Numbered from the stretch's first letter, positions 50,353-59,164 are shown. The stretch is 64,000 bases of DNA from Jejuia sp043557195 (GCA_043557195.1 CP121314.1:3472001-3536000); one strand, 5' to 3'. Translations and numbers: made by a program. The notes: generated by a model not told the origin, from the sequence alone.

Positions 50353-52455
50353 ATGAAAACATTTTACAGTGTGCTTCTGTGCATGCTAATAGCTACCGTG
50401 TCGTATGCTCAAAAAAAGAACGGCACTAAAAAAGATACTACGAAACAAAAAACAATAAAGCTTAATGAAGTAATAGTTAACGGAAATATAAAGACAGATC
50501 CAGTGCTAACGGTTGTTGCAAATAAATACGATGAAAAAATTGTACAGCCTAAAAATGTTGCCGATTTATTCAATAATATTAATGGGTTTTCTGTTATAAA
50601 AAGAGGGAATTATGCCATAGATCCTTCGTTTAGAGCCGCACAATATGAACAGTTAAATATTCAGTACGATGGAGGTACTAAAACTATGCATGCGTGTCCT
50701 AACAGAATGGACCCCATTACAACTCATATTATTCCTGAAGAAATTTCAAAAATTGAAATTATAAAAGGACCATATACTGTAAGGTATGGTGCTACTTTTG
50801 GAGGTATTGTTAATTTAGTTACCCAAAAACCAGATTATGAAGATTATGGGTTACATGGAAAGGTTTCTGGTGGTTACGAAAGCAATGGGAACGCTTTGGT
50901 AAACTTAGCACAAATGCAATACATTCAAGACAATTATGATATTGTGGCAAATGCTGGTTATAGGGATTTTGGAAACTATAAAGATGGGGATGGTATTGAA
51001 ATCCCTTCATCTTTTAGAAGTACAGATTATGGTATTAAAATAGGCTATAATTTTTCTAAAGACCAACGTTTACAAACTCATTGGCGACAATCTTTTGGTC
51101 GCGATGTGCTTCATGCTGCTTTACCGATGGATACAGAGTATGATAACAGTAGCATTTTTGCCTTAGACTATAAGTTAGATAATATTGGCAAAACCTTAAA
51201 GTCGTTAACCGCAAAAGCCTATTATAGCTATGTAGACCATTTAATGACCAACAACAATAGGCCCTCTTTTAGAATGATGGAAGCAGCATCAGTAGTTGAT
51301 GCAACAACGCTTGGAGGAAAACTAGAACTAAATTGGAGACCAGCAGAAAAATTAAACTTATTTTCTGGCTTAGATGCAATGCATATCGCTAGAGACGGAG
51401 GCAGAACACGTTTGGTAAAAATAATGAACGGCAACCCTTTACCAACACCTATGACTTTTAATGACAAGGTTTGGCAAGACTCTTACATTACAGATATAGG
51501 TGTATTTACTGAAGCAAAATATAATCTAAATCCTAAAACTATTTTTACTGCAGGAATACGTTATGACAATGTTGTTTCAGAAATACAAGATCCTGAAGAC
51601 GACTTTGCTGCCATGTACAACTTAGAAAAGCGTGCAGAACACAATGTGAGTGGTACTGTTTCAATTAAAAAAATAGTCTCAGATAAGTTTACTTTAGAAG
51701 CTGCTTATGGTCGTGGTGTCCGTTCTGCCAATATGATAGAGCGTTTTATCAACCACTTTAATGTTGGTCAGGATCCTTTTGAATATATAGGAAACCCCAA
51801 TTTGAAAGCCGAAGTTAATAATCAGTTTGAAATTGGGTTAAAAGGAAAAGAACCTCTTAAAAATGGCTTTAATAGCTTTAAATATGAAACCTCTTTTTAC
51901 TATTCATTTTTTGAAAACTATATAGTTGGTGTTGTAGACCTAACATTAAATAGAAAGTTTAATCCTATGGCGCAGCCAAGAAACCCTAAAGTTTTTAGGA
52001 ATCTTGATGAAGCTTATAAAACTGGTTTTGAAGCTATGGCACAAGTTGACTTTTTGGATGATTATTATTTTAAAACTGAATGCTCTTATGTGTATGCTAA
52101 AAACAAAGATTTAGCCGAATCACTGCCATTAACACCTCCGTTTACAACGCGATTTTCTTTGGGTGTTGAAAAGGATAAATTTTGGGGAAATATTCAGTAT
52201 AACCTAGTCTCAAAACAAGAGAATATTTCAAGAAGCTTTGGAGAAACCACAACTGATGGCTACCAAACTTTAGATGTGCGTTTAGGTTTAAAACCTATTA
52301 AAAATATCACTTTGGGAGTTGCATTAATTAATGCTTTTGATGAAGCTTATAACAAGCATTTAAACTTCTCTTTTACAAATCAAGAAGATTTTGGAAGAAC
52401 ACCAATTACAGAACCTGGGCGAAACTTTTCTGCCTTTTTACAATATAGATTCTAG
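50353..52455 (+). CDS. TonB-dependent copper receptor (OprC-like)
   Basis: 700 aa with a signal peptide (TFYSVLLCMLIATVSYAQ). Plug domain at ~55-165 (NVADLFNNINGFSV, IPEEISKIEIIKGPYTVRYG, GGIVNLVT), then a 22-strand barrel ending NFSAFLQYRF. The plug holds MHACPNRMDP with C115 and M119, and the barrel holds VDHLMTNNN with H296 and M298. Pseudomonas OprC binds copper through a CxxxM plug motif and an HxM motif; here both are present with nearly the same spacing (about 181 residues). There is no N-terminal CarboxypepD-like domain, unlike SusC. It follows the Cys-motif gene, and its substrate is therefore predicted to be copper. Confidence 0.93.
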   Translation: MKTFYSVLLCMLIATVSYAQKKNGTKKDTTKQKTIKLNEVIVNGNIKTDPVLTVVANKYDEKIVQPKNVADLFNNINGFSVIKRGNYAIDPSFRAAQYEQLNIQYDGGTKTMHACPNRMDPITTHIIPEEISKIEIIKGPYTVRYGATFGGIVNLVTQKPDYEDYGLHGKVSGGYESNGNALVNLAQMQYIQDNYDIVANAGYRDFGNYKDGDGIEIPSSFRSTDYGIKIGYNFSKDQRLQTHWRQSFGRDVLHAALPMDTEYDNSSIFALDYKLDNIGKTLKSLTAKAYYSYVDHLMTNNNRPSFRMMEAASVVDATTLGGKLELNWRPAEKLNLFSGLDAMHIARDGGRTRLVKIMNGNPLPTPMTFNDKVWQDSYITDIGVFTEAKYNLNPKTIFTAGIRYDNVVSEIQDPEDDFAAMYNLEKRAEHNVSGTVSIKKIVSDKFTLEAAYGRGVRSANMIERFINHFNVGQDPFEYIGNPNLKAEVNNQFEIGLKGKEPLKNGFNSFKYETSFYYSFFENYIVGVVDLTLNRKFNPMAQPRNPKVFRNLDEAYKTGFEAMAQVDFLDDYYFKTECSYVYAKNKDLAESLPLTPPFTTRFSLGVEKDKFWGNIQYNLVSKQENISRSFGETTTDGYQTLDVRLGLKPIKNITLGVALINAFDEAYNKHLNFSFTNQEDFGRTPITEPGRNFSAFLQYRF

Positions 52456-52473
52456 CAAAATAACAATTTAAAT

Positions 52474-52515
52474 AACAAAGGAGCACCTTTTTTTTAATGT
52501 GCTCCTTTGTTTAAT
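52474..52515 (+). terminator. Terminator-like hairpin after the TonB receptor gene
   Basis: A 13-bp perfect stem, AACAAAGGAGCAC (52474-52486) / GTGCTCCTTTGTT (52499-52511), with a T-rich loop. It lies 18 bp after the receptor stop. The T tract after the stem is weak. Confidence 0.7.
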
Positions 52516-52535
52516 CAAAATAGATAATCAATTAC

Positions 52536-52685
52536 CTATCTTTCCTTTGTCTCATCGCTACTCTTATTACCACTCATCATAAATTTTACTAAAAAACCAA
52601 TTAGGAATAAACAAGTAAGCGCAAAAACAGCTATCATTATTACACCATTGCTCCAATTGAACAATACTATGTTTTGAGTTATCAT
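52536..52685 (-). CDS. Small single-pass membrane protein
   Basis: 49 aa: ATG at 52683-52685, stop at 52536-52538. It has a short polar N-terminus (ITQNIVLFNWSNG), one membrane helix (IMIAVFALTCLFLIGFLV) and a charged C-terminus (SGNKSSDETKER). It is too short for family assignment. The helix and charge distribution look like a real small protein, and the 352-bp gap otherwise holds only a terminator. It lies downstream of the cytochrome gene on the same strand (122-bp gap). Function unknown. Confidence 0.5.
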   Translation of the reverse strand: MITQNIVLFNWSNGVIMIAVFALTCLFLIGFLVKFMMSGNKSSDETKER

Positions 52686-52807
52686 AAATTATATATTTTT
52701 CCGTTTTTAACTACGCTAAAAGTATTAATAGTAAGTATTATGAAATATGATATTTGTCAGCCTGTAACAACTTAGATAAAAGTTTATATTAATTATCATT
52801 CTTAATT

Positions 52808-53818
52808 CTACTTTACAAATCTAATACTCCAAATTCCTCTAACTTCATTAATATCATATCCAATTGCTTTGTCATTCGGATATAGTTTTTTTAGTTGATC
52901 TAAAGTGGCTATTTCTAAAGATTTATTTGGTTTACCATGACATTGTAAACACATTGCGTTTGTAACTATTGGATAGTAAACACGTATATTATCTTCTATT
53001 TCGTTAACAATAGGTTTTGGTTCCTCGTTATTAGAAATTACTTCATTAAATATTTTAATATATTCTAACTCATCAGTGCTGGCAGTATTGTTAGCATTTC
53101 TTGGTTTATCAGAAACTCGTTTTATCGTAGCACTATATACCTTAGCCATACTATCTGTTAATGGGTATGCGCGTTCATTACAAAATGCTATGGCCTCTAA
53201 TGTTCCTTTTTTTTGAATGGTTCCCATTAAATTCTTTCCAAGTACTGCTTTTGTAGAAAGCGCGTATTTTAAACCTCGTTCAGCATATGGTAAATCTTCA
53301 AAGTTTGTTTGCACGTGCTTTTTACTCATACTGTTTCCCTTGCCTTTTCCCATTCCCTTACCCTGATGCTTTCCTTTTTCCTTGTTAAAATGGTCTTCAA
53401 ACCAATCGGGTTGTTCAATATCATTGTCGAACATATAGTCTGCAATTTGTTGAATGGTTTCTTCGGGGTAAGGTGTTTTGGGCATTACGCCAAACCTTTT
53501 TACAGCGCCGAACATTTTAGCATTTTCTTCATTTGGGTTTTTAATCCAAGCTTGCATTAATTCAATAAACTGCTCTTTTGTAGTAGTATCATCTATATAG
53601 TGCTTTTTTATGGCTATCATTGGCGGTGCTATTCTGGTATCGTGGTTCGCAGTAGGGCTGTGACAAACATAGCAATTGGTTTCCATTAAATTTTTCCCAG
53701 GATGTTCGTCAGCTTTATTCTGTTTATTGTTGATAGAATAATCTGCCTTATTAGAATTATTACAACTTAAAAAAAAACTAAGAAAAAGCAGGAGAAAAGG
53801 GCATACAAGTTTTTTCAT
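52808..53818 (-). CDS. Di-haem c-type cytochrome lipoprotein with DUF3365 domain
   Basis: 336 aa. The signal FLLLFLSFFLSC is a lipobox. Residues ~35-125 form a class I cytochrome c domain with haem motif C49-YV-C52-H53 and a Met in RFGVMPKTPYP as likely ligand. A Lys/Gly-rich linker follows (GKGMGKGKGNSM), then a DUF3365 (Tll0287-like) domain at ~165-336 with a second haem motif C290-LQ-C293-H294. It is thus an envelope electron-transfer or redox-sensing protein. The promoter carries the same palindrome (53867-53880) as the RND and DUF2202 genes, implying control by the Fnr-type regulator. Confidence 0.93.
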   Translation of the reverse strand: MKKLVCPFLLLFLSFFLSCNNSNKADYSINNKQNKADEHPGKNLMETNCYVCHSPTANHDTRIAPPMIAIKKHYIDDTTTKEQFIELMQAWIKNPNEENAKMFGAVKRFGVMPKTPYPEETIQQIADYMFDNDIEQPDWFEDHFNKEKGKHQGKGMGKGKGNSMSKKHVQTNFEDLPYAERGLKYALSTKAVLGKNLMGTIQKKGTLEAIAFCNERAYPLTDSMAKVYSATIKRVSDKPRNANNTASTDELEYIKIFNEVISNNEEPKPIVNEIEDNIRVYYPIVTNAMCLQCHGKPNKSLEIATLDQLKKLYPNDKAIGYDINEVRGIWSIRFVK

Positions 53819-53866
53819 TCTTCTAATATTAAAGCTTAAAACTAGTACATTATTTAGTGATAGATT

Positions 53867-53880
53867 GTAACTTTAGTTAC
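53867..53880 (-). promoter_or_regulatory. Candidate Crp/Fnr-type operator of the cytochrome gene
   Basis: A perfect palindrome, GTAACTTTAGTTAC. Its centre is 36.5 bp from the 3' end of the minus-strand -7-like box TAGTTTTA (53837-53844). Confidence 0.65.
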
Positions 53881-53970
53881 TTAAAGATTATTTTATTTCA
53901 GTCAAATATTAGTATTCAAAATTTTATTGAAATTGAGAGAAATTGTTTGGTAGTGTTTTAATAAAAAATG

Positions 53971-53978
53971 TATATTTG
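53971..53978 (+). promoter_or_regulatory. Promoter of tRNA-Arg
   Basis: TATATTTG, a full TAnnTTTG match, with TTTG at 53946-53949, 21 bp upstream. It lies 14 bp before the tRNA 5' end. This is the clearest promoter in the window. Confidence 0.75.
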
Positions 53979-53992
53979 CAGCCACTTAAAAA

Positions 53993-54066
53993 GGCCACGT
54001 GGCGCAACTGAATAGCGCACTTGATTACGGCTCAAGAGGTTGCAGGTTTGAATCCTGCCGTGGTCA
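53993..54066 (+). tRNA. tRNA-Arg (anticodon ACG)
   Basis: 74 bases fold into a complete cloverleaf: acceptor GGCCACG / CGTGGTC (one G-U pair), D arm GCGC...GCGC, anticodon stem CTTGA / TCAAG with loop TTACGGC (anticodon ACG at 54027-54029), T arm GCAGG-TTTGAAT-CCTGC, and discriminator A. CCA is not encoded. It reads CGN arginine codons after A34-to-inosine editing. Confidence 0.96.
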
Positions 54067-54093
54067 CAGAAATAATTTCAATATAAATTCATT

Positions 54094-54130
54094 ACCCCGC
54101 AGTTCTATAAAATGCGGGGTTTTGTTTTTT
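54094..54130 (+). terminator. Terminator of tRNA-Arg
   Basis: The stem ACCCCGCA (54094-54101) / TGCGGGGT (54113-54120) is followed by TTTGTTTTTT. It lies 28 bp after the tRNA. Confidence 0.88.
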
Positions 54131-54401
54131 GTACGTTTTGAAATAAACTACCCCATTCAGTTTTTTGCAACATGATATTTCTTAACATAAATAGCAATAA
54201 CCTCAAAAAGGTAAAATAATGCAAAAACAAGGTAAATTCAATTGTTTTCAAAGAATCATAATTATCGAACTTTGGATTTCTAAATTTATCCGATTTTCGA
54301 AGTTGAAATAGGGTTGTGAAATTATAAAAGGTTTAAGTGTCAAACGATTATTGTATCTTTTAGGGTTAAAATTATTCAACTTCTTAATTAACATTGACAA
54401 A
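54131..54401. other. Gap at the left edge of the polysaccharide locus
   Basis: AT-rich stretch of 271 bp between the tRNA terminator and the enolase-superfamily gene. I see no gene and no good promoter. A weak TATCTTTT near 54354 could be the -7 box of the locus. No copy of the tRNA 3' end was noticed here. Confidence 0.4.
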
Positions 54402-55580
54402 ATGAAAATAAAATCAATAGAAACGTTCGTTTTAAAAGATAAACTGTCAAAAAGTTTTTTCTTTTCACAGTGGGAATATTCTGAGAGATGCATTTGCATA
54501 GTAAAAGTAACAGCTGAAGATGGTTCTTATGGCTGGGGAGAGGGTTATGGACCTGCATCTGTATTGGAAGCAGGGATAAAACTTTTAGAACCTTTTGTAA
54601 TTGGTGAAAATGTGCTGGAGAACGAGGTGATTTGGAACAAAATGTATCGTAAAACCCTTGATTTTGCAAGAAGAGGAATTCTTGTAGCATCTATGAGTGC
54701 TATTGATATTGCTGTTTGGGATTTGAAAGGAAAACTTTTAAACTTACCAATTTCTACGTTGTTGGGAGGTGCGCATCGTACCAAAATAAGGCCTTATGCT
54801 ACAGGATTGTACTTTACAGACCATAAAAACCCTGCAAAAACTTTTGAGGAGGAAGCAAAGTTATATATCTCTCAAGGTTTTAAGGCGATGAAGATGAAGG
54901 TGGGTTTAGGTATAAAGGAAGATGTGAAGAATGTCAAGTTTATGCGTGAAATTATCGGTCCGGATATCCAATTAATGGTAGATTCAAACCATGCATATAC
55001 ATTGCGAGAAGCTACTGAATTAGCTAGAAAAATAGAGCAATATGACATCAGTTGGTTTGAAGAGCCGTTATCTCCTGAATTCTATGATCAATATAGTGAG
55101 TTAAGGCAAAAAACTACAATACCTATTTCAGGTGGAGAGTGCGAGTATTTACGATTCGGCTTTCAGCATTTAATTAGAAGTAAATCTGTAGATATTATTC
55201 AACCAGATATCTGTGCCAGCGGCGGTTTAACCGAAGCTAAGCGAATTGGTGCTTTGGCAAGTGCTAATGGTGTAGATTTAATTCCACATACATGGGGAAC
55301 TGCTATCGGGTTGCATGTCGCGCTTCACTTCATCTCAAATATTGAGTCTGTTCCTGGTAGAATGTATCAACCAGATTTTTTAATGGAATACGATCAAACA
55401 GAAAATGGATTAAGAGATAAATTATGTTTCCCTTCCATAAAAATGAAGGATGGTATGATTGAAGTACCTCAAAGACCTGGTTTGGGTATTGATATAAATG
55501 AGGATGTATTGTATAAATATGCTTCAAAACCATCTAAAGAAACAGAAGATATTGTTCAAAAGATTTTAAAAGTAAAGTAA
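54402..55580 (+). CDS. Enolase-superfamily enzyme, probable 3,6-anhydrogalactonate cycloisomerase
   Basis: 392 aa from the ATG at 54402 (MKIKSIETFVLKDKL). Mandelate-racemase subgroup with all catalytic residues: KMK pair K164/K166, metal ligands D194 (VDSNHAY), E220 (WFEEPL) and E246 (GGECE), and the H296/D269 dyad (PHTWG, QPDICASGG). Several sugar-acid dehydratases share this set. The adjacent aldehyde dehydrogenase, GH16 enzymes and sulfatases make 3,6-anhydrogalactonate cycloisomerase the most likely role: it opens the anhydro ring to a 2-keto-3-deoxy acid. A galactonate or fuconate dehydratase role is the alternative. It is first in an operon-like run and lies 15 bp before the dehydrogenase. 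Confidence 0.85.
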   Translation: MKIKSIETFVLKDKLSKSFFFSQWEYSERCICIVKVTAEDGSYGWGEGYGPASVLEAGIKLLEPFVIGENVLENEVIWNKMYRKTLDFARRGILVASMSAIDIAVWDLKGKLLNLPISTLLGGAHRTKIRPYATGLYFTDHKNPAKTFEEEAKLYISQGFKAMKMKVGLGIKEDVKNVKFMREIIGPDIQLMVDSNHAYTLREATELARKIEQYDISWFEEPLSPEFYDQYSELRQKTTIPISGGECEYLRFGFQHLIRSKSVDIIQPDICASGGLTEAKRIGALASANGVDLIPHTWGTAIGLHVALHFISNIESVPGRMYQPDFLMEYDQTENGLRDKLCFPSIKMKDGMIEVPQRPGLGIDINEDVLYKYASKPSKETEDIVQKILKVK

Positions 55581-55595
55581 AGGCGAATAGAAAAA

Positions 55596-57053
55596 ATGAA
55601 GACACAAAACTTTGGATACAAGAAGCTATACATTGATGGCGAATTGATTGATTCCGAAAACGGGGAAAGGGAAGACGTTGTTTGTCCTGCTACTGGAGAG
55701 GTTATTGCGCAAATTGCAAAAGCTGGAAAAGCCGATGCGGAAAAGGCATTGCTTTCTGCTCAAAAAGGATTTAACTATTGGAAGCGTCTTTCTTTAGCAG
55801 AAAGAACTAAATGGATGTTGAAGTTAAGAGATGCCATCTTAGAAAATGAGCACGATTTGAGGACTGCTATGGTTCACGAAATGGGAAAAACATATGCTGG
55901 GTCTCAAGAAGATATTGATAGGTTGACTGAGGCATTGGAGTGGTATCCTAATGCCATGCAGAACTTGCGAGAGGAGCAAATTCCAGATCATGATAACACG
56001 CATACGCACAAAATGATATCACAGCCTGCTGGTGTTGCTGTAGCGTATTTAGCATGGAATTTCCCATTACTTAATGTTGGTTATAAAATTGGACCTGCAT
56101 TAGCTGCAGGTTGTTCATTGATTATCAAACCATCAACCTTATCACCATTATCAACTTATATGGTAGGTGAAATTATGCATGGTATTAATTTTCCAGCTGG
56201 TGTCGTTAATATTTTAGCAGGTTCTAGTCGAGATGTGGCAACACCGATGACTACTAGTAAAATTCCCGCCGTAATTACTATGATTGGTTCTACGCAAACA
56301 GGACAAAGGGTAATTGCTGACAGCACAACTTCAATTAAGAAGTTGGGTATGGAATTGGGTGGAAATGCACCATTTATTGTCTTTGAGGATGCCGATTTAG
56401 ATTTAGCGTTAAACTTAGCAATAGGTTTAAAATTTGGTAATACGGGCCAAATATGTGTGGCTGCAAATAGAATTTTTGTTCATAAAAACATCTACGACAA
56501 ATTCATTAAAGAATATGTTAAGAGAGCATCAGAGCTTAAAGTTGGCTTTGGAATAAAAGAAAACGAAGACGTTTTTATGGGGCCACTTGCTTCTAGAGGC
56601 GCTAGAGATAGAATGTTTGAGATAGTTAAGGACGCTATTAGTAAAGGAGCCAAGTTAGAATTTGGAGGTAAAATCCCTGAAGGCTTACCAGAGGGAGGAA
56701 ACTGGATGGAACCTACAATTCTATCTGGTGTAAATCAAGGCATGACGGTTTTTAGTGAAGAAACCTTTGGACCTGTAGCTGGCGTTATGCCGTTTGAAAC
56801 TGATGATGAAGTATTAGAGCTAGCGAACGATACAGAATTTGGTCTGGCATCATACATTTTTACTAATGACCATAAAAGAATAGAACGATTTACTGAAGAA
56901 CTAGAGTTTGGAGAAATTCAAATTAATGGGGTCAAGTACGCTATCTATCTACCACATGGCGGATTTAAAAATAGTGGTATAGGTCATGATTGTTCTCACC
57001 TAGCATTAGAAGACTATTTGGTGAAAAAGCGTGTATCTACAGCATTGTTATAA
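55596..57053 (+). CDS. Aldehyde dehydrogenase, probable 3,6-anhydrogalactose dehydrogenase
   Basis: 485 aa NAD(P)-dependent aldehyde dehydrogenase, cytoplasmic, of succinate-semialdehyde-type length. General base E253 (LGMELGGNAPF), nucleophile C287 (GNTGQICVAANRIF), cofactor loop MIGSTQTGQRVI, AWNFPLLNVGYKIGPAL, and the late motif EETFGPVAGVMPF. With the cycloisomerase gene 15 bp upstream it forms a two-step route: oxidation of 3,6-anhydrogalactose to the acid, then ring opening. This reaction is known from agar degraders; whether the L- or D-isomer is used cannot be seen. It is the second gene of the locus. Confidence 0.87.
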   Translation: MKTQNFGYKKLYIDGELIDSENGEREDVVCPATGEVIAQIAKAGKADAEKALLSAQKGFNYWKRLSLAERTKWMLKLRDAILENEHDLRTAMVHEMGKTYAGSQEDIDRLTEALEWYPNAMQNLREEQIPDHDNTHTHKMISQPAGVAVAYLAWNFPLLNVGYKIGPALAAGCSLIIKPSTLSPLSTYMVGEIMHGINFPAGVVNILAGSSRDVATPMTTSKIPAVITMIGSTQTGQRVIADSTTSIKKLGMELGGNAPFIVFEDADLDLALNLAIGLKFGNTGQICVAANRIFVHKNIYDKFIKEYVKRASELKVGFGIKENEDVFMGPLASRGARDRMFEIVKDAISKGAKLEFGGKIPEGLPEGGNWMEPTILSGVNQGMTVFSEETFGPVAGVMPFETDDEVLELANDTEFGLASYIFTNDHKRIERFTEELEFGEIQINGVKYAIYLPHGGFKNSGIGHDCSHLALEDYLVKKRVSTALL

Positions 57054-57095
57054 CGTTTAGTCGCGTTTATATTTATTGTTTTGAAAAAGAAGAAA

Positions 57096-58076
57096 ATGAA
57101 AAAAGAGAATGCTTTATTCAAGCTTAGAGCATGCGTATTGTTGTTATCAATGGGAATTTTTATGACGTCTTGTTTTAGAGAAGATATTGATGCAAGAAAC
57201 AGGCCCATAGAAGAAAATCCAGAAGAAGAGGTTGGTATTAATGCAGATTTACCGTTATCCGATCAGGAAAATGAAGGAAAATGGGTTTTAAATACTGAAT
57301 TGAGTGATGAGTTTGAAGCTTCAGCGTTAAATGAAACAAAATGGCTCATCCAGGGCAGAAATGGAGAATATCAATCAAATTTTAGGGGGAGACCTCCTTC
57401 TCAGTTTTCTACAGATAATGTAAGGTTAGAAGATGGTAAACTTAAAATTGAAACACGCTGGGAACCAGATTATAACTTTTCACCTAAAACTAACCCTAAT
57501 ACAGGCGAGACATTTGAAAATATTACTACAGCTGCTGTAATTAGTAAAAAAGTATTCAAATATGGTTACATGGAGATTAAATCTAAATCAGCAGATGCAG
57601 AAATTACGAGTTCTTTTTGGACAACTAATGAGAAAACTGCACCAATTAAGTCTGAATTAGACATGTTCGAGACTTTTGGCGGCCATAAAACAAGTGCTTC
57701 ATGGCGTAAACGTTTAAAGTTTAACATAATAAGTTGGGAGCCAAGTAATCCATATTATTTACCTGGAGGAAACGGTCCTGTGTACAGTGATAATATTCAA
57801 GTTGAGCACGAAACGGCTAGCGATTTTCATGTATATGGTTTTGAATGGACTTCTGAATATGTTAAAGTGTATGTAGATGGAAAGTTACACCCACAAGGTA
57901 CAATTACAAAAGCATCACTTACAAACAATGGTGAAGATCCTAATAGATGGGTGACAGATACGCCTTATCACATATGGTTTGATTCTGAAACCTTTCCATG
58001 GTTAGGTTTGCCTGAGGCTGCAGATTTGCCTGTAGATTATGAGATTGAATATGTTAGAGTGTGGCAAAAACAATAA
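57096..58076 (+). CDS. GH16 galactanase lipoprotein (agarase/porphyranase clade) 1
   Basis: 326 aa from the ATG at 57096; a TTG five codons upstream is possible. The lipoprotein signal is GIFMTSC. GH16 jelly-roll with catalytic E187, D189 and E192 in the beta-bulge motif SELDMFETFGG. KYGYMEIKSKSADAEI is a conserved strand and WFDSETFPWLGLPE matches the agarase/porphyranase clade pattern FDTEVF.W.GLP. It hydrolyses internal beta-1,4 bonds of a red-algal galactan at the cell surface. Exact specificity (agarose, porphyran, furcellaran) is not decidable. It is a paralogue of the next gene, 27 bp on. Confidence 0.9.
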   Translation: MKKENALFKLRACVLLLSMGIFMTSCFREDIDARNRPIEENPEEEVGINADLPLSDQENEGKWVLNTELSDEFEASALNETKWLIQGRNGEYQSNFRGRPPSQFSTDNVRLEDGKLKIETRWEPDYNFSPKTNPNTGETFENITTAAVISKKVFKYGYMEIKSKSADAEITSSFWTTNEKTAPIKSELDMFETFGGHKTSASWRKRLKFNIISWEPSNPYYLPGGNGPVYSDNIQVEHETASDFHVYGFEWTSEYVKVYVDGKLHPQGTITKASLTNNGEDPNRWVTDTPYHIWFDSETFPWLGLPEAADLPVDYEIEYVRVWQKQ

Positions 58077-58103
58077 AGAATAGAGTTTTATATATCCTAA
58101 AAA

Positions 58104-59117
58104 ATGAAAATAATTTTGAAAAGGGGAGTTGCTTATTTGATAATTATAGTATTTATAACAATTGGCGCTGGATGTAACGCAACTAAAACGGCTTCAACCT
58201 CAGAAATTTTATTACCATATACAGATCAAGAAAACAAGGGTAATTGGGAGTTAAACCCTTATGTGAGTGATGAGTTTGGTGATAATGAGATTGACGAAAA
58301 AAAATGGTACATCGTTGGAAAGTTTAAAGATGGAGAACCATTTTACAAGCATCCTGATAAACCAAATAAAAAAGTTTGGAAAGGGCGCGCGCCATCTCAG
58401 TTTTCAGGAAGAAATTATCGTCTAGAGGATGGTAAATTGATTTTAGAAACACGTTGGGAGCCAGATTTCCCCTTCTCTCCAGAAATTAGAAAACCAGTAT
58501 TCGGAGAGGCCTTGCCTTATGAAAATATTACAACGGCATGCTTTATAGGAAGAAATGAATTTAAGTATGGCTACATAGAAATAAAGAGTAAAGCTGCAGA
58601 TGGTCCCATTTCTAGTGCATTTTGGGCTATGGGTGATCATTTAGAAATTGACTTCTTTGAATTATTTGGAGGAACAGGAAATCCTAATAAAACACATTTA
58701 GATAGTCAATTATGGTGGTCTATTAGAGACTGGAACAAGCCAGTAACTGGAAAACCTACTTACACAGAGCGTAAAGATTTAGGTTTTGGGGTAGCAGACA
58801 ATTTTCATATCTACGGAATTGAATGGGATGAAAGTGGCATGAAATATTATGTAGACGGAAAACTATTTTCTGAAGTCACTGCTGGAGAAGTTACGGCATG
58901 GGCAAAGAAAAACAGGACTAAAATAACCTTACCAGAAAATTACAACGGCTATGTAGCTGATAGACCAATTAGCTTATGGATAGACCAAGAGGCATTTCCT
59001 TGGAATGATATGCCAAAAACTAAAGAAGAGCTAGAAGCTAAAAGTGCTCAAGATAAAAAAGCTGATGGTGTTTTAGATTTTGAAATAGAATATATCCGAG
59101 TTTGGCAAAAAAAATAA
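58104..59117 (+). CDS. GH16 galactanase lipoprotein (agarase/porphyranase clade) 2
   Basis: 337-aa lipoprotein (FITIGAGC). The GH16 fold has E181, D183 and E186 in LEIDFFELFGG, the strand KYGYIEIKSKAADGPI and the clade loop LWIDQEAFPWNDMP. It is similar to the preceding GH16 in most blocks but has longer insertions near residue 80 and after the active site (TAWAKKNRTKITLPENYN), so substrate or subsite use may differ. It starts 27 bp after the first copy, and both end in an EIEYVRVWQK or EIEYIRVWQK strand. Likely co-expressed, giving complementary endo-activities on a sulfated galactan. Confidence 0.9.
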   Translation: MKIILKRGVAYLIIIVFITIGAGCNATKTASTSEILLPYTDQENKGNWELNPYVSDEFGDNEIDEKKWYIVGKFKDGEPFYKHPDKPNKKVWKGRAPSQFSGRNYRLEDGKLILETRWEPDFPFSPEIRKPVFGEALPYENITTACFIGRNEFKYGYIEIKSKAADGPISSAFWAMGDHLEIDFFELFGGTGNPNKTHLDSQLWWSIRDWNKPVTGKPTYTERKDLGFGVADNFHIYGIEWDESGMKYYVDGKLFSEVTAGEVTAWAKKNRTKITLPENYNGYVADRPISLWIDQEAFPWNDMPKTKEELEAKSAQDKKADGVLDFEIEYIRVWQKK

Positions 59118-59164
59118 TAACCAACTAATACCAATAAATAAGTATAATCATTAAAATTTTAATT

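Noticed and set aside
52765..52778. Fifth Crp/Fnr-type site near the small membrane protein
   Set aside because: Only one half-site (GTAAC) is present; the other half does not match.
54067..54401. att site or integrase remnant beside tRNA-Arg
   Set aside because: No repeat of the tRNA end and no recombinase fragment could be seen.
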